Assembly (NCBI GenBank): GCA_964247695.1
Contig: CAXTVI010000014.1
Location: forward strand, 1-64,000
DNA length: 64,000 bases
Source of the DNA: Lichenicoccus sp964247695
GTDB lineage: Bacteria > Pseudomonadota > Alphaproteobacteria > Acetobacterales > Acetobacteraceae
Direction: 5' to 3'
Shown piece by piece: positions 15,757 through 24,345 of this stretch. The translations under genes were made by a program, and so were the position numbers. A model generated the notes under the pieces. It saw only the letters and a program-made list of their open reading frames with translations, made no database searches and had not been told where the DNA came from. Position 1 is the stretch's first letter; each line of letters starts with the position of its first letter.

Positions 15757-17025
15757 GTGTCGGATGGCCAGTTGAGCGACGCCCGTCGGCCGCTCGCGCT
15801 GATGGGCCTGCTCGGCTTCGCCTCGGGCCTGCCGATCCTCCTCACCTTCTTCACGCTGCAGCAATGGATGAGCGAAAGCGGCGTGTCGCTGCGCGCCATC
15901 GGGCTGACCGCCTGCATCGGTCTGCCCTACCTGCTGAAGTTCCTCTGGGCGCCGCTGCTCGACAGGCTGCCGCCCGGGCTGCTGGCCGGGATCGGCCGGC
16001 GTCGCGGCTGGCTCCTGCCCGTTCAGGCGGCGTTGACCGCCTCGGTCCTGCTGATGGCGGTCTCCGACCCGCACAGTCATCCGGTCGAACTGGTGCTGGC
16101 TGCTTTGCTGCTTGCCTTTTTCTCCGCCAGCCAGGACGTCGTCATCGATGCCTGGCGGATCGAGAGTTTTCCGGCGCGCCTGCAGGCGGCTGCCCTCGGC
16201 TGCTATGTCTGGGGCTACCGGATTGCCATGCAGGTCTCCGGCGCCGGCGCGATCTGGCTCGCGGGCCGGCTCGGCTGGCATGGCGCCTACGCGGCGATGG
16301 CCGGATGTTCGCTTCTCGGGCTGCTGGCGACGCTGCTGGTGCGTGAACCGGCTCGGATCGAAGCGCCGGACCCGGCGCATGGCTGGGACGCGCAGCTGCG
16401 GGCCCGGGTTGTGGCGCCGCTGCGCGACCTGCTGGACCGGCCCGGCTCCGGCCTGGTCGTCGCCTTCGTGCTGTTGTTCAACCTCGGCACCCAGATGGCC
16501 GACACCATGGCGGCGCCGTTCTACCACGTGCTCGGCTTCAGTCGCGATGCGGTGGCGCTGGCCAACGGCCTGCCGGCGCTGGCCGCGGCGCTGCTCGGGG
16601 CGGCTGCCAGCGCGTTCTGCGTCGCGCGCTATGGCGGGTCGCGCACCCTGATCATCGCGGCGATGGTGCAGGTGGCCTCGATGGGGCTCTACCTGGCGCT
16701 CTACCGGGCGGGCCCGCAGACCGCGATGCTGCTTGCCAAGGTGACGCTGGAAGGGTTTGCCGAAGCGCTGGCGACCACCACCTTCCTGACCTACCTGTCG
16801 CGGCTCTGCTCGGTGGAATACACCGCCACGCAATATGCCCTGCTGTCCTCGATGGCGCCGATCGCCTGGCGCACCCTCGGTGGCGGCACCGGCATCGCGG
16901 CCCAGGCGCTGGGCTGGCCCGCCTTCTTTACCGGCGCGATCCTGTGCGCGGTACCCGGCATCCTGATCATGTTGACCCTGATGCGACGCTATCCGTCAGG
17001 TCTGCCGCCCCGGCCTGTCGCCTGA
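15757..17025 (+). CDS. AmpG-like MFS permease
   Basis: A 422-residue membrane protein with about 12 hydrophobic segments. The N-terminal LMGLLGFASGLPILLTFFTLQQWMSESGV and LPYLLKFLWAPLLDR, and the ASQDVVIDAWRIE segment, are typical of the AmpG/muropeptide permease group, which imports anhydromuropeptides for wall recycling. The start is GTG 15757, with an ATG at 15802 as alternative. The family also contains acetyl-CoA transporter-like members, so the substrate is inferred. A murU gene for muramate recycling lies about 7 kb away. Confidence 0.75.
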   Translation: MSDGQLSDARRPLALMGLLGFASGLPILLTFFTLQQWMSESGVSLRAIGLTACIGLPYLLKFLWAPLLDRLPPGLLAGIGRRRGWLLPVQAALTASVLLMAVSDPHSHPVELVLAALLLAFFSASQDVVIDAWRIESFPARLQAAALGCYVWGYRIAMQVSGAGAIWLAGRLGWHGAYAAMAGCSLLGLLATLLVREPARIEAPDPAHGWDAQLRARVVAPLRDLLDRPGSGLVVAFVLLFNLGTQMADTMAAPFYHVLGFSRDAVALANGLPALAAALLGAAASAFCVARYGGSRTLIIAAMVQVASMGLYLALYRAGPQTAMLLAKVTLEGFAEALATTTFLTYLSRLCSVEYTATQYALLSSMAPIAWRTLGGGTGIAAQALGWPAFFTGAILCAVPGILIMLTLMRRYPSGLPPRPVA

Positions 17026-17115
17026 ACCGTCCCTGCGGCTGGACGTTGAACCGGAGCGGCGTATCGTCCGCCTCGGGCGGCAGCAGGCCGGCGAAGACGA
17101 AAGGCTAGGCTCAGG

Positions 17116-17688
17116 ATGGAACGACCCCTCGACATCGCCTTCCACGGTCTGGAGCATTCGGACAGTGTCGAAGCGGAAATCCGCAAGCACGTGGAGAAGC
17201 TGGAGACGCGCTACGGGCGCTTGACCGCCTGCCGGGTTTCGGTCGAGGCGCTGCATCAGCAGCACCAGAAGGGCAACCAGTTCGAGGTGCACATCATCCT
17301 CTCGGTGCCTGGGCGCGAACTGGCTGTCTCGCACGAGCCGCACCGCACCAAGGAGCGCTACGCCAACCCGGACGTCTATACGTCACTGCGCGACGCCTTC
17401 CGGGCCGCCGAGCGCCAGCTCGAGGGCTACAAGGGGCATGTGCGGGAGAACGTGTCGGCGCCTGGTGCGTCGGCCCTGTCCGGCCAGGTGACGCTGAAGG
17501 AGCCGGGGCAGGACCACGGCTTCATCCTCAACAGCACCGGCTCGCAGATCTACTTCCACCGCGACAGCGTGACCGATGGCGACTTCGAGGCGCTGCGCGA
17601 GGGCGACCTGGTGCACTATGTCGAGGAGGCCGGCGATGCCGGTCCGACCGCGACCAAGGTGCGCATCGGCAGCAGCCGCAAGGCCTGA
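17116..17688 (+). CDS. HPF/RaiA-type ribosome-binding protein fused to a cold-shock-like domain
   Basis: A 190-residue protein. Residues 1-105 follow the hibernation-promoting factor/RaiA fold (LDIAFHGLEHSDSVEAEIRKHVEKLE…CRVSVEA), which binds the 30S decoding centre in stationary phase. Residues ~120-185 (GQVTLKEPGQDHGFILNSTGSQIYFHRDSV…GDLVHYVEEAG…ATKVRI) resemble a cold-shock domain with altered RNP1 (HGFIL) and RNP2 (IYFHR). The fusion is known in proteobacterial HPF-like proteins. The last 160 bases are overlapped antisense by the blh frame. Confidence 0.85.
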   Translation: MERPLDIAFHGLEHSDSVEAEIRKHVEKLETRYGRLTACRVSVEALHQQHQKGNQFEVHIILSVPGRELAVSHEPHRTKERYANPDVYTSLRDAFRAAERQLEGYKGHVRENVSAPGASALSGQVTLKEPGQDHGFILNSTGSQIYFHRDSVTDGDFEALREGDLVHYVEEAGDAGPTATKVRIGSSRKA

Positions 17689-18691
17689 CGGCGCGACGGC
17701 AGCGGACGGTGGCTTTGCCGGGCGAGGATCGTGCCGGGTCCGGCACCTCGTCCGATACCTCTTCCGGGGTCGGGGACAGGGTGTCCAGCAGCATGTGTGG
17801 CAACGTCAAGGCCGCAAGCCCCTGGATGGTTAGCGCCAGAAGCCGGCCGGACCCGGACCCGCCGTAAAGCGGGAAGAGTGCCGTGCCGATCAGGATGGTC
17901 AGCGCCGTCACCGGAAGTGCCCGGTAGAAGGCGTTGCGCCGGGTGACCCGTGGCGCCCGCGTCGGATCGCACGCGATGTGGCGCATGTGCTCCGGAGCAT
18001 GGATGCACACGAAATACAGCGCGAAGGCAGTGAGCGGGGGCAACACGACGAAAGCCACGGCAGGCGCCGCGGCCTGCAGGAGATGATGGTTCCGGCCTGC
18101 CGGTTCCGCCTGAACCATCCAGACGAGAGCAGCCAGGAACCAGACCAGGGCGCAGCCGGTCAGGATTTGCGGCAGGTCAGGTATCGGAACCTGGGCAACG
18201 GTGGAAAAGATCGCAGCCGTCCCCTTCGGATGAAACAGCGACGGCAAGGCGATCGGCATGCCGCCTCGAGCGACGATGCGAAGAGCGCTCCTGTGCCCCG
18301 GCTGATCCAACCCGAAGTGCCAGACTGATCCGCACAGGAACGCCGCAAGGGTCAGCTTCGGCGCGACATGCCAGGCCAGCAGCACGAGTGCCGCCAGGCC
18401 GAGATAGGGCACCGAAAAGACAACGAACCACGCTGCCCCGAACCGTGCCCGCAACGCGGGACGGGCGATCTCACCGTCAAGTGCCCCGTGCGGCACGCCA
18501 AGCAGGATGATCGCGGCCAGGGCAAGGTATGCGGCGTGCATCGGCTGCATCCAGCCGGCCAGTGCGAGCAAAGGCCAGAGCAGCCAGATGGTCTTTCCTG
18601 TCGCCGTGGTCCGGGCGACACCGGAGCGGACGGCATCCGCCTGGAACATGGTCTCGACACATGCCATCGGCGGGCTCGGCTCAGGCCGCAC
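17528..18691 (-). CDS. blh: Brp/Blh-type beta-carotene 15,15'-dioxygenase
   Basis: A membrane enzyme that cleaves beta-carotene into two retinals. Four conserved histidine sites are visible: GVPHGALDGE, SVWHFG, IHAPEHMRH and LPHMLLD. Seven to eight hydrophobic segments match the family. The body ends near residue 315 at LPHMLLDTLSPT; the frame then runs on for about 65 Arg/Pro-rich residues that are simply antisense to the end of the convergent HPF gene. The start is GTG 18691 (overlapping the rhodopsin stop) or ATG 18667. It supplies retinal for the neighbouring rhodopsin. Confidence 0.9.
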   Translation of the reverse strand: MRPEPSPPMACVETMFQADAVRSGVARTTATGKTIWLLWPLLALAGWMQPMHAAYLALAAIILLGVPHGALDGEIARPALRARFGAAWFVVFSVPYLGLAALVLLAWHVAPKLTLAAFLCGSVWHFGLDQPGHRSALRIVARGGMPIALPSLFHPKGTAAIFSTVAQVPIPDLPQILTGCALVWFLAALVWMVQAEPAGRNHHLLQAAAPAVAFVVLPPLTAFALYFVCIHAPEHMRHIACDPTRAPRVTRRNAFYRALPVTALTILIGTALFPLYGGSGSGRLLALTIQGLAALTLPHMLLDTLSPTPEEVSDEVPDPARSSPGKATVRCRRAVRPCGCCRCAPWSRSDRHRRPPRHSAPGRPRAAPRSRHRSRCRGGSRSASRCC

Positions 18692-19424
18692 GCAGAGCCG
18701 GCTTCACCTGTTCCTCCCTGAGATCGCGATCGGTGGTCCTGGTGTCCGAGGCTACCGTCAGGAAGCCGAAAGCGACCTTGGAGAGGATATCCAGGACTGC
18801 GATCGCGAGCACGCTCAGGCTGTCGCTGATGACGTTCAGGCCGTCCGGCGCCACCGCCAGGACGATCGGGTAGAGAAGCCAGAGAATCGACAGGATCGAG
18901 GCGTGGCGACGGTAGCTCGACCGCACGTCATCCCGCTCGATGCGGTTGTATTGCAGGTTCGATACCCAGAGCACGTAGTAGACGCCCAGGAAGGCGACGC
19001 AGGAGATGAGAAACCAGGTCCACTTGATCCACAGCACTTCGGATGCGCCGAAGAACAGGGCGGTCAGGATCATCATCAGGTCGGCCAGCACGATGCCGGT
19101 AAAGGCGCCGAGGCGCTTCTTTTGTCCGTGCATCGCGGTCAGGCAGACCGTGACCAGGAGCAGCGGGGTCGTCAGGCTCCAGTCGATGTAGCGCGCGAAG
19201 TAGAAGATCCGTGTGGGACCGGGTCCGGTGGTGGCCGGCAGCGTGATCGCACCCTGGCCGGTCGCCATCGCGAAGTACGAGAATGCCGCGATCAAAGGCA
19301 CGACTCCGTGCAGGACGGTCTGCAATTCTTCCGATGCGGTGCGGCGTTTTCCGGTGGCAAGGATTGCAAGGCCACCCACCAGCATGATGATGGCCGTCGC
19401 CCAGTTCAGGGTGTGGGAATTCAA
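18681..19424 (-). CDS. Bacteriorhodopsin-type retinal protein (DTT motif)
   Basis: A 247-residue seven-helix protein from TTG 19424, with ACAGGAG ten bases upstream. Helix C reads RYIDWSLTTPLLLVT: R82, D85, T89 and, at the proton-donor position 96, Thr (bacteriorhodopsin numbering). Helix G reads AVLDILSKVAFGF, with counter-ion D212 and the retinal Schiff-base Lys216. Y57 and the helix-F LW..YP are kept. The Leu at position 93 favours green absorption. D85 argues for outward proton pumping, but the missing carboxylate donor would slow reprotonation; a sensory role is possible. It is followed by blh in an overlapping operon. Confidence 0.93.
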   Translation of the reverse strand: MNSHTLNWATAIIMLVGGLAILATGKRRTASEELQTVLHGVVPLIAAFSYFAMATGQGAITLPATTGPGPTRIFYFARYIDWSLTTPLLLVTVCLTAMHGQKKRLGAFTGIVLADLMMILTALFFGASEVLWIKWTWFLISCVAFLGVYYVLWVSNLQYNRIERDDVRSSYRRHASILSILWLLYPIVLAVAPDGLNVISDSLSVLAIAVLDILSKVAFGFLTVASDTRTTDRDLREEQVKPALRAA

Positions 19425-19549
19425 GGCAGTCCGCTCCTGTGGTCGCGGGCTGCAAGGTGCAGTGTTACACAAGGTTGCCCGGACTGGCGGGCTCGTGCAG
19501 CCGGGGACGGCAAACGTGATTGCCGTGCGCGGAAGCGTCCGACTGCCCG

Positions 19550-20845
19550 CTATCCGTAGCGCGCGATCGACAGGTCCTCGTACTCGATGTTCGGGCGGTG
19601 GTCGCTGATCAGGTCGGCGATCAGCCGGCCGGAGCCGCAGGCCATGGTCCAGCCGAGCGTGCCGTGGCCGGTATTCAGCCACAGGTTGGTCCAGCGCCCG
19701 GCGCTGCCCACGATCGGCGTGCCATCCGGGGTGTTCGGCCGCAGCCCGGTCCAGAAGGTCGCGCGCGACAGGTCGCCGCCGCCGAACAGCGAGCCGAAGC
19801 TCAGCTCCAGCGTCTCGCGCCGCTCCGGGCGCAGCCTGGTGTCGTAGCCGGCAAGCTCGGCCGTTCCCCCCACCCGGATGCGGTCGCCCAGCCGGGTCAT
19901 CGCCACCTTGTAGGTCTCGTCGTTCACGGTGGAGACCGGCGCTCGTTCAGGGTCGGTCAGCGGGATGGTGAGCGAGTAGCCCTTCACCGGATAGACCGGG
20001 ATCCTGATGCCGAGCGGCTTCAGCAGCGCCGGCGTATGGCTGCCGGTGGCGATCAGGTAGGCGTCCCCTGTCACCGGGCCGGCACCGGTGTCCACGGCGC
20101 TGATCCGGTCGCCCTCGGTGCGCAGCGCCTTGATGCTGGTGCCGTAGCGGAACCGGACTCCCTGCTCGGCCGCCAACGCCGCCAGCCGCTGGGTGAACAG
20201 GTGCGCGTCGCCGCTCTCGTCGCCCGGCAGCCGCAGGCCGCCCTTCAGCAGGTGTCGTGTCCGGCCGAGGGCCGGCTCCGCGCGTACGATGCCGTCGACG
20301 TCGAGCAGTTCATGCTCCACCCCGCTGTCGGCCAGGATGCGCATGTCCTCGGCGGCATGGTCGAGCTGTGCCTGGGTTCGGAACAGCTGCACCAGCCCGC
20401 GCTGGCGGTCGTCATAGGTGATGCCGGTCTCGTGGCGCAGGTCGCCGAGGCAGTCGCGGCTGTATTCCGCGATACGAAGCATCCGGCTCTTGTTGCGGTC
20501 GTAGGCCTCGGACGTGCAGTTCCGCCACAGCTGGAACATCCAGCGGAGCATCGCCGGGTCCAGCCGCGGCCGGATCACCAGCGGGCTGTGGGACCCGAGC
20601 ATCCAGCCGAGCGCCTTGCGCGGCAGGCCGGGCGCCGCCCAGGGCGTCGAGTAGCCGGGCGACACCTGGCCGGCATTGGCGAAGCTGGTCTCCAAGCCGG
20701 CAGCCGGCTGGCGGTCGATCAGCTCGACCTCGTGGCCGAGCCGCGCCAGATACCAGGCCGAGGTCACGCCGATCACGCCGCCGCCGAGCACGATTATTTT
20801 CAAGACCGTGGGATCTTCAAGAGGTGTGCTCCTGCTGACCGACAT
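19550..20845 (-). CDS. dadA: D-amino acid dehydrogenase small subunit
   Basis: An FAD-dependent membrane-associated dehydrogenase that oxidises D-alanine to pyruvate. The FAD dinucleotide motif is VLGGGVIGVTSAWYL, and the C-terminal FAD segment (LWLNTGHGTLGWTMACGSG) is typical of DadA. ATG 20845 gives 431 residues and overlaps alr by 29 bases; TTG 20803 (LKIIVLGGG) fits the family's usual N-terminus better, but neither has a strong ribosome site. With the coupled racemase it forms the L-alanine catabolic pair. Confidence 0.93.
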   Translation of the reverse strand: MSVSRSTPLEDPTVLKIIVLGGGVIGVTSAWYLARLGHEVELIDRQPAAGLETSFANAGQVSPGYSTPWAAPGLPRKALGWMLGSHSPLVIRPRLDPAMLRWMFQLWRNCTSEAYDRNKSRMLRIAEYSRDCLGDLRHETGITYDDRQRGLVQLFRTQAQLDHAAEDMRILADSGVEHELLDVDGIVRAEPALGRTRHLLKGGLRLPGDESGDAHLFTQRLAALAAEQGVRFRYGTSIKALRTEGDRISAVDTGAGPVTGDAYLIATGSHTPALLKPLGIRIPVYPVKGYSLTIPLTDPERAPVSTVNDETYKVAMTRLGDRIRVGGTAELAGYDTRLRPERRETLELSFGSLFGGGDLSRATFWTGLRPNTPDGTPIVGSAGRWTNLWLNTGHGTLGWTMACGSGRLIADLISDHRPNIEYEDLSIARYG

Positions 20846-21971
20846 AGTGCCGGTGGTGACGGGCGCCGAGCGCGGTCAGCATCTCGTAGCCGATGGTGCC
20901 GGCTGCCGCCGCCGCCTCGTCGAGCGCGCGGTGCGGCCCGATCAGGTCGACCAGGGCGCCGGGCGCCGGTGCCCGTTCGCCGAGTGCTGTGACGTCCAAC
21001 GCCAGGCAGTCCATCGAGATGCGCCCGACGATCGGCAGCGGTCGTGGATCGTCGGGCAGGGTGGCGACACCGCGGCCACCGCCGGCACGCAGGAAGCCGT
21101 CCGCGTAGCCGACCGCGAGCGTGGCGATCCGAGTGCGTCGCTCGGCGGTGTAGCGGGCGCCGTAGCCGACGCTGGTGCCAGCCTCGATCCAGCGCGTTTG
21201 CACGATGCGCCCCTGCAGGCGCGCCACGGCTCGCATCGGATTCGGCCCGCGCCCGGGATTGACGCCATACAGTGCCGCTCCCGGCCGCACCAACCCGAGA
21301 TGCCAATCACGCCCGAGCATGATGCCGGACGAGGCGGCGAGGCTGGCCGGGACAGGTCCGATGACGCTCCGGAGCTGCGCCTGCTGCGCCCGGAAGCGGT
21401 CGAGCTGCTGGCGGTTCATCGCATGCTCCGGCGTGTCGGCGCAGCCGAGATGGCTCATCAGCAGCGTGGGACGAATGCCGTCGAGCCAGCGCGGCTCGTC
21501 CTCGAGCTGCAGCAGGTCGGCCTCGGACAGGCCGTAGCGCGACATGCCGGTATCGGTCTGGATCGCGGCATCCAGGCGCCGGCCGAGCCGCATCGACAGG
21601 GCGTGCCAGTCCGCGATCTGCTCGAGGCTGTTCAGCACCGGGACCAGCCGGTGGTGCTCGAACAGCGCCGCCGTATCCGGGAAGGGTCCGTTCAGGATGT
21701 AGAGGGTGCTGTCGGCGGCGAGATGCGGCCGCAGCGCGATGCCTTCGCCCAGTTGCGCCACGAAAAAATCGCGGCAGCCCTCGCGCTGCAGCCGCTGCGC
21801 CACCGGCACCGCGCCGAGGCCGTAGCCGTCCGCCTTGACCACGCCCGCACAGCGTGCCGGAGCGGCCCGGTCGCACAACAGCCGGTAGTTGGCCGCGAGC
21901 GCATCGAGGTCGACGGTCAGCAGGCCTGCCGCATCGCCAGCCGCCTTTCGGTCGTCCGGAGCAGGGCTCAC
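20817..21971 (-). CDS. alr: Alanine racemase
   Basis: A 384-residue fold-type III PLP enzyme interconverting L- and D-alanine for wall synthesis or catabolism. The PLP lysine lies in VVKADGYGLG and the catalytic tyrosine in SVGYGARYTAERRTRIATL; GRISMDCLALDVT is also typical. GTG 21971 overlaps the stop of the upstream reductase as GTGA. Pairing with dadA points to the catabolic (DadX-like) role, but a single racemase could serve both roles. Confidence 0.95.
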   Translation of the reverse strand: MSPAPDDRKAAGDAAGLLTVDLDALAANYRLLCDRAAPARCAGVVKADGYGLGAVPVAQRLQREGCRDFFVAQLGEGIALRPHLAADSTLYILNGPFPDTAALFEHHRLVPVLNSLEQIADWHALSMRLGRRLDAAIQTDTGMSRYGLSEADLLQLEDEPRWLDGIRPTLLMSHLGCADTPEHAMNRQQLDRFRAQQAQLRSVIGPVPASLAASSGIMLGRDWHLGLVRPGAALYGVNPGRGPNPMRAVARLQGRIVQTRWIEAGTSVGYGARYTAERRTRIATLAVGYADGFLRAGGGRGVATLPDDPRPLPIVGRISMDCLALDVTALGERAPAPGALVDLIGPHRALDEAAAAAGTIGYEMLTALGARHHRHYVGQQEHTS

Positions 21972-23026
21972 GCGGCGGCGGGGCTTGCGAGCGCGGTTCC
22001 CGGCAAGCCCTTGCTGGTCGAGTATTCGAAATGCAGTGCGGTGTGCGGATGCACGATCGGGTGGATCGCGTGCGCTGCCATCGCGCCCTCGCTGAAGCCC
22101 TGCAGGATCAGCTTCAGCTTGCCGGGGTAGGACGCGACATCGCCGATCGCGAACACGCCGGGCAGCGAGGTCTCGCAGGTGCTCGGCGTGACGTGGATAT
22201 GGTGCAGCGCGGATTGCAGGCCCCATTGCGAAACCGGGCCGAGATCGGTGGACAGGCCGAAAAAGGCGAGCAGGTGGTCGGCCTCGATGCGGCGTAGGTC
22301 GCCGTCCAGGGTGGCCACCTCGACCGCCGTGAGCCTGCCGCCGTCGCCGTGCAGCGCGTGCAGCTGGTACGGCACCACCAGCTCGATCGGACCGCCGGGC
22401 CCGGAGGCGGCCTCGAGCTGCGCGAGGCTCTCGGGGGCCGCGCGGAACTTCGCGCGACGATGGATCAGGGTGATGTGTGCCGCGATGTCTCGCAGCTCCA
22501 AGGCCCAGTCGATGGCGCTGTCGCCGCCGCCGGCGATCACCAGCCGCTTGCCGCGGAAGGCCTCCTTGCGGCGCACATAGTATTGCACGCTGCCGGTCGC
22601 CTCGAAGGCGGCGAGACCCGGCAGCGGCGGCCGGTTCGGCCCGAAAGCGCCGGCGCCGGCGGCGATGATCACCGCGCGCGCCTGCACCGTGTCGCCGCGG
22701 TCTGTGCCCAGCGTGAAGCCGCCACGGCTGCCCTCCAGCCGCTCGATGCGACGCCCGAGCAGGCGCGGCACCGCAAACGGCGCGATCTGCTGCTCGAGGG
22801 CTGCGATCAGCGCGCCGGCCTCGATCGCCGGGTGAGCCGGGATGTCGTAGATCGGCTTCTCCGGATACAGCGCCGCGCACTGGCCGCCGGTCTCGTCGAG
22901 CGCGTCGATCAGCACGGTGCCGAGCTTGAGCATGCCGCACTCGAAGGCCGCGAACAGCCCGGCCGGCCCGGCCCCGATGATGGCCACGTCCGCCCGCAGC
23001 GTTGACGCCTGCACCGTCTCAGCCAT
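21968..23026 (-). CDS. Ferredoxin/flavodoxin--NADP+ reductase, thioredoxin-reductase-like type
   Basis: A 352-residue flavoprotein. FAD site VAIIGAGPAGLFAAFECGML, NADPH site LVIAGGGDSAIDWALEL, C-terminal FAD motif GVFAIGDVASYPGKLKLI. The redox CxxC of true thioredoxin reductases is absent, as expected for the YumC-type ferredoxin reductases. GGAGGGGAG lies upstream of ATG 23026. It is the first gene of the reductase-alr-dadA run, an unusual but coherent grouping by overlap. Confidence 0.88.
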   Translation of the reverse strand: MAETVQASTLRADVAIIGAGPAGLFAAFECGMLKLGTVLIDALDETGGQCAALYPEKPIYDIPAHPAIEAGALIAALEQQIAPFAVPRLLGRRIERLEGSRGGFTLGTDRGDTVQARAVIIAAGAGAFGPNRPPLPGLAAFEATGSVQYYVRRKEAFRGKRLVIAGGGDSAIDWALELRDIAAHITLIHRRAKFRAAPESLAQLEAASGPGGPIELVVPYQLHALHGDGGRLTAVEVATLDGDLRRIEADHLLAFFGLSTDLGPVSQWGLQSALHHIHVTPSTCETSLPGVFAIGDVASYPGKLKLILQGFSEGAMAAHAIHPIVHPHTALHFEYSTSKGLPGTALASPAAA

Positions 23027-23092
23027 GCCGTCTCCCCTCCGCCTGTTGCGACTACATTGTGGAGGCGGCCGGCGCTACGGCAAGATGCCGGC

Positions 23093-23566
23093 ATGAGCGA
23101 GCGCGACTCCGGCCCGTGGCAAACAACGCTTGCGACGCTGGCCGAGACGGAGGCGTTGGGGCGCCGCATCGCGGCCCTGCTGCGGCCGGGCGACAGCGTG
23201 CTGCTCGACGCACCGCTCGGCGCCGGCAAGACCACGCTCGCGCGCGCGCTGCTGCGGGCGCTCTGCAACGATCCGGCCATGGAAGTGCCCAGCCCGAGCT
23301 ACACCCTGGTCCAGGCCTACGATACGCCGGCCGGAACGGTGTCGCACTTCGACCTCTGGCGGCTCGACGGTCCGGCCGGCCTGCCGGAACTCGGCTGGGA
23401 CGAGGCGCGCGACGGCGTGGTGCTGGTCGAGTGGCCCGACCGCCTGCGGTGGCTCCGGCCGGACGACGCGCTCGCCGTGCAGCTCGCGCCTGTTGCCGGC
23501 GACGAGGGCCGCCGTCAGGCCACGGTGACCGGCTGGCCCGGACGCTGGGATCGGACGCCCGCATGA
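23093..23566 (+). CDS. tsaE: tRNA t6A biosynthesis ATPase TsaE
   Basis: A 157-residue ATPase that works with TsaB, TsaC and TsaD to make N6-threonylcarbamoyladenosine at position 37 of ANN-decoding tRNAs. The P-loop is LDAPLGAGKTTLARALL, with the family features SPSYTLVQAYD, HFDLWRL and VLVEWPDRL. Its stop overlaps the ATG of the next gene (ATGA). It heads a tightly packed five-gene run to trxA. Confidence 0.95.
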   Translation: MSERDSGPWQTTLATLAETEALGRRIAALLRPGDSVLLDAPLGAGKTTLARALLRALCNDPAMEVPSPSYTLVQAYDTPAGTVSHFDLWRLDGPAGLPELGWDEARDGVVLVEWPDRLRWLRPDDALAVQLAPVAGDEGRRQATVTGWPGRWDRTPA

Positions 23567-24345
23567 AGGACCTGTTCGGGCCGCGCGCCCAGATCCGCCC
23601 GACCCATGCCGTGCTGCTGTCCGCGGGGTTCGGTCGACGCATGCACCCGCTCACCGAGCAGACCCCGAAACCGCTGCTGGTGGTCGCCGGCCAGCCGCTG
23701 CTCGACCACGCCCTCGACCGGCTCGATGCCGCCGGCGTCGAGGAAGTGGCGGTGAACGCGCACTTCCGATCGGACGAGATCGAGCAGCACCTGCTGGCCC
23801 GCGCGGCGCGCCGGACCGGGCGCCCGCACACGACGCTGCTGCGCGAGCCGGAGCTGCTCGACACCGGCGGCGGCGTGCTGGCGGCCCTCGCCGACGGGCT
23901 GCTCGGACGCACCCAGCCGTTCTTCGTGGTCAATGGCGACAGCTTCTGGCTCGACGGTCCGAGACCGGCGCTGAGCCGGCTGGCGGAGGCGTTCAACCCG
24001 GCGCGCTACGACGTCATGCTGCTGGTCAGCCGGATCGCCTGGGCGGTCGGCGAGGTCGGCGCCGGCGATTTTGCGATCGATGCCGACGGACTGGTGCGCC
24101 GCCGCGAGGAGAACGAGATCGTCCCGTATGTGTTCGCGGGCGTGCAGATCGTCTCGCCGAGGCTGTTCGCGGGCATAGGACATGGCAGCTTCAGCATGAA
24201 CCTGCTCTGGGACCAGGCGATGCGCGCCGGGCGCCTCCGAGCGGTGGTGCATGACGGACCCTGGTTCCATCTCTCGCGCCCGGCCGACATCGTGGCCACC
24301 GAGCGCGCGCTGCGCGACCCGAATTTCGGGCCGCCGAATACGTGA
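23563..24345 (+). CDS. murU: MurU-type sugar-1-phosphate nucleotidyltransferase
   Basis: A 260-residue nucleotidyltransferase: LSAGFGRRMHPLTEQTPKPLLVVAGQPLLDHAL, NAHF, and VVNGDSFWLD with the metal aspartate. This matches the N-acetylmuramate alpha-1-phosphate uridylyltransferase that channels recycled MurNAc back to UDP-MurNAc, bypassing MurA and fosfomycin. Its usual partner, the kinase amgK, is normally next to it but is not between tsaE and murU here; ATGA and GTGA overlaps leave no room. The same operon place in relatives supports the call. Confidence 0.82.
   Translation: MKDLFGPRAQIRPTHAVLLSAGFGRRMHPLTEQTPKPLLVVAGQPLLDHALDRLDAAGVEEVAVNAHFRSDEIEQHLLARAARRTGRPHTTLLREPELLDTGGGVLAALADGLLGRTQPFFVVNGDSFWLDGPRPALSRLAEAFNPARYDVMLLVSRIAWAVGEVGAGDFAIDADGLVRRREENEIVPYVFAGVQIVSPRLFAGIGHGSFSMNLLWDQAMRAGRLRAVVHDGPWFHLSRPADIVATERALRDPNFGPPNT

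Noticed and set aside
13134..15917. Minus-strand open frame of 927 codons
   Set aside because: It lies opposite typA and the histidine-rich gene. The composition is typical of antisense translation, and the plus-strand genes are unmistakable.
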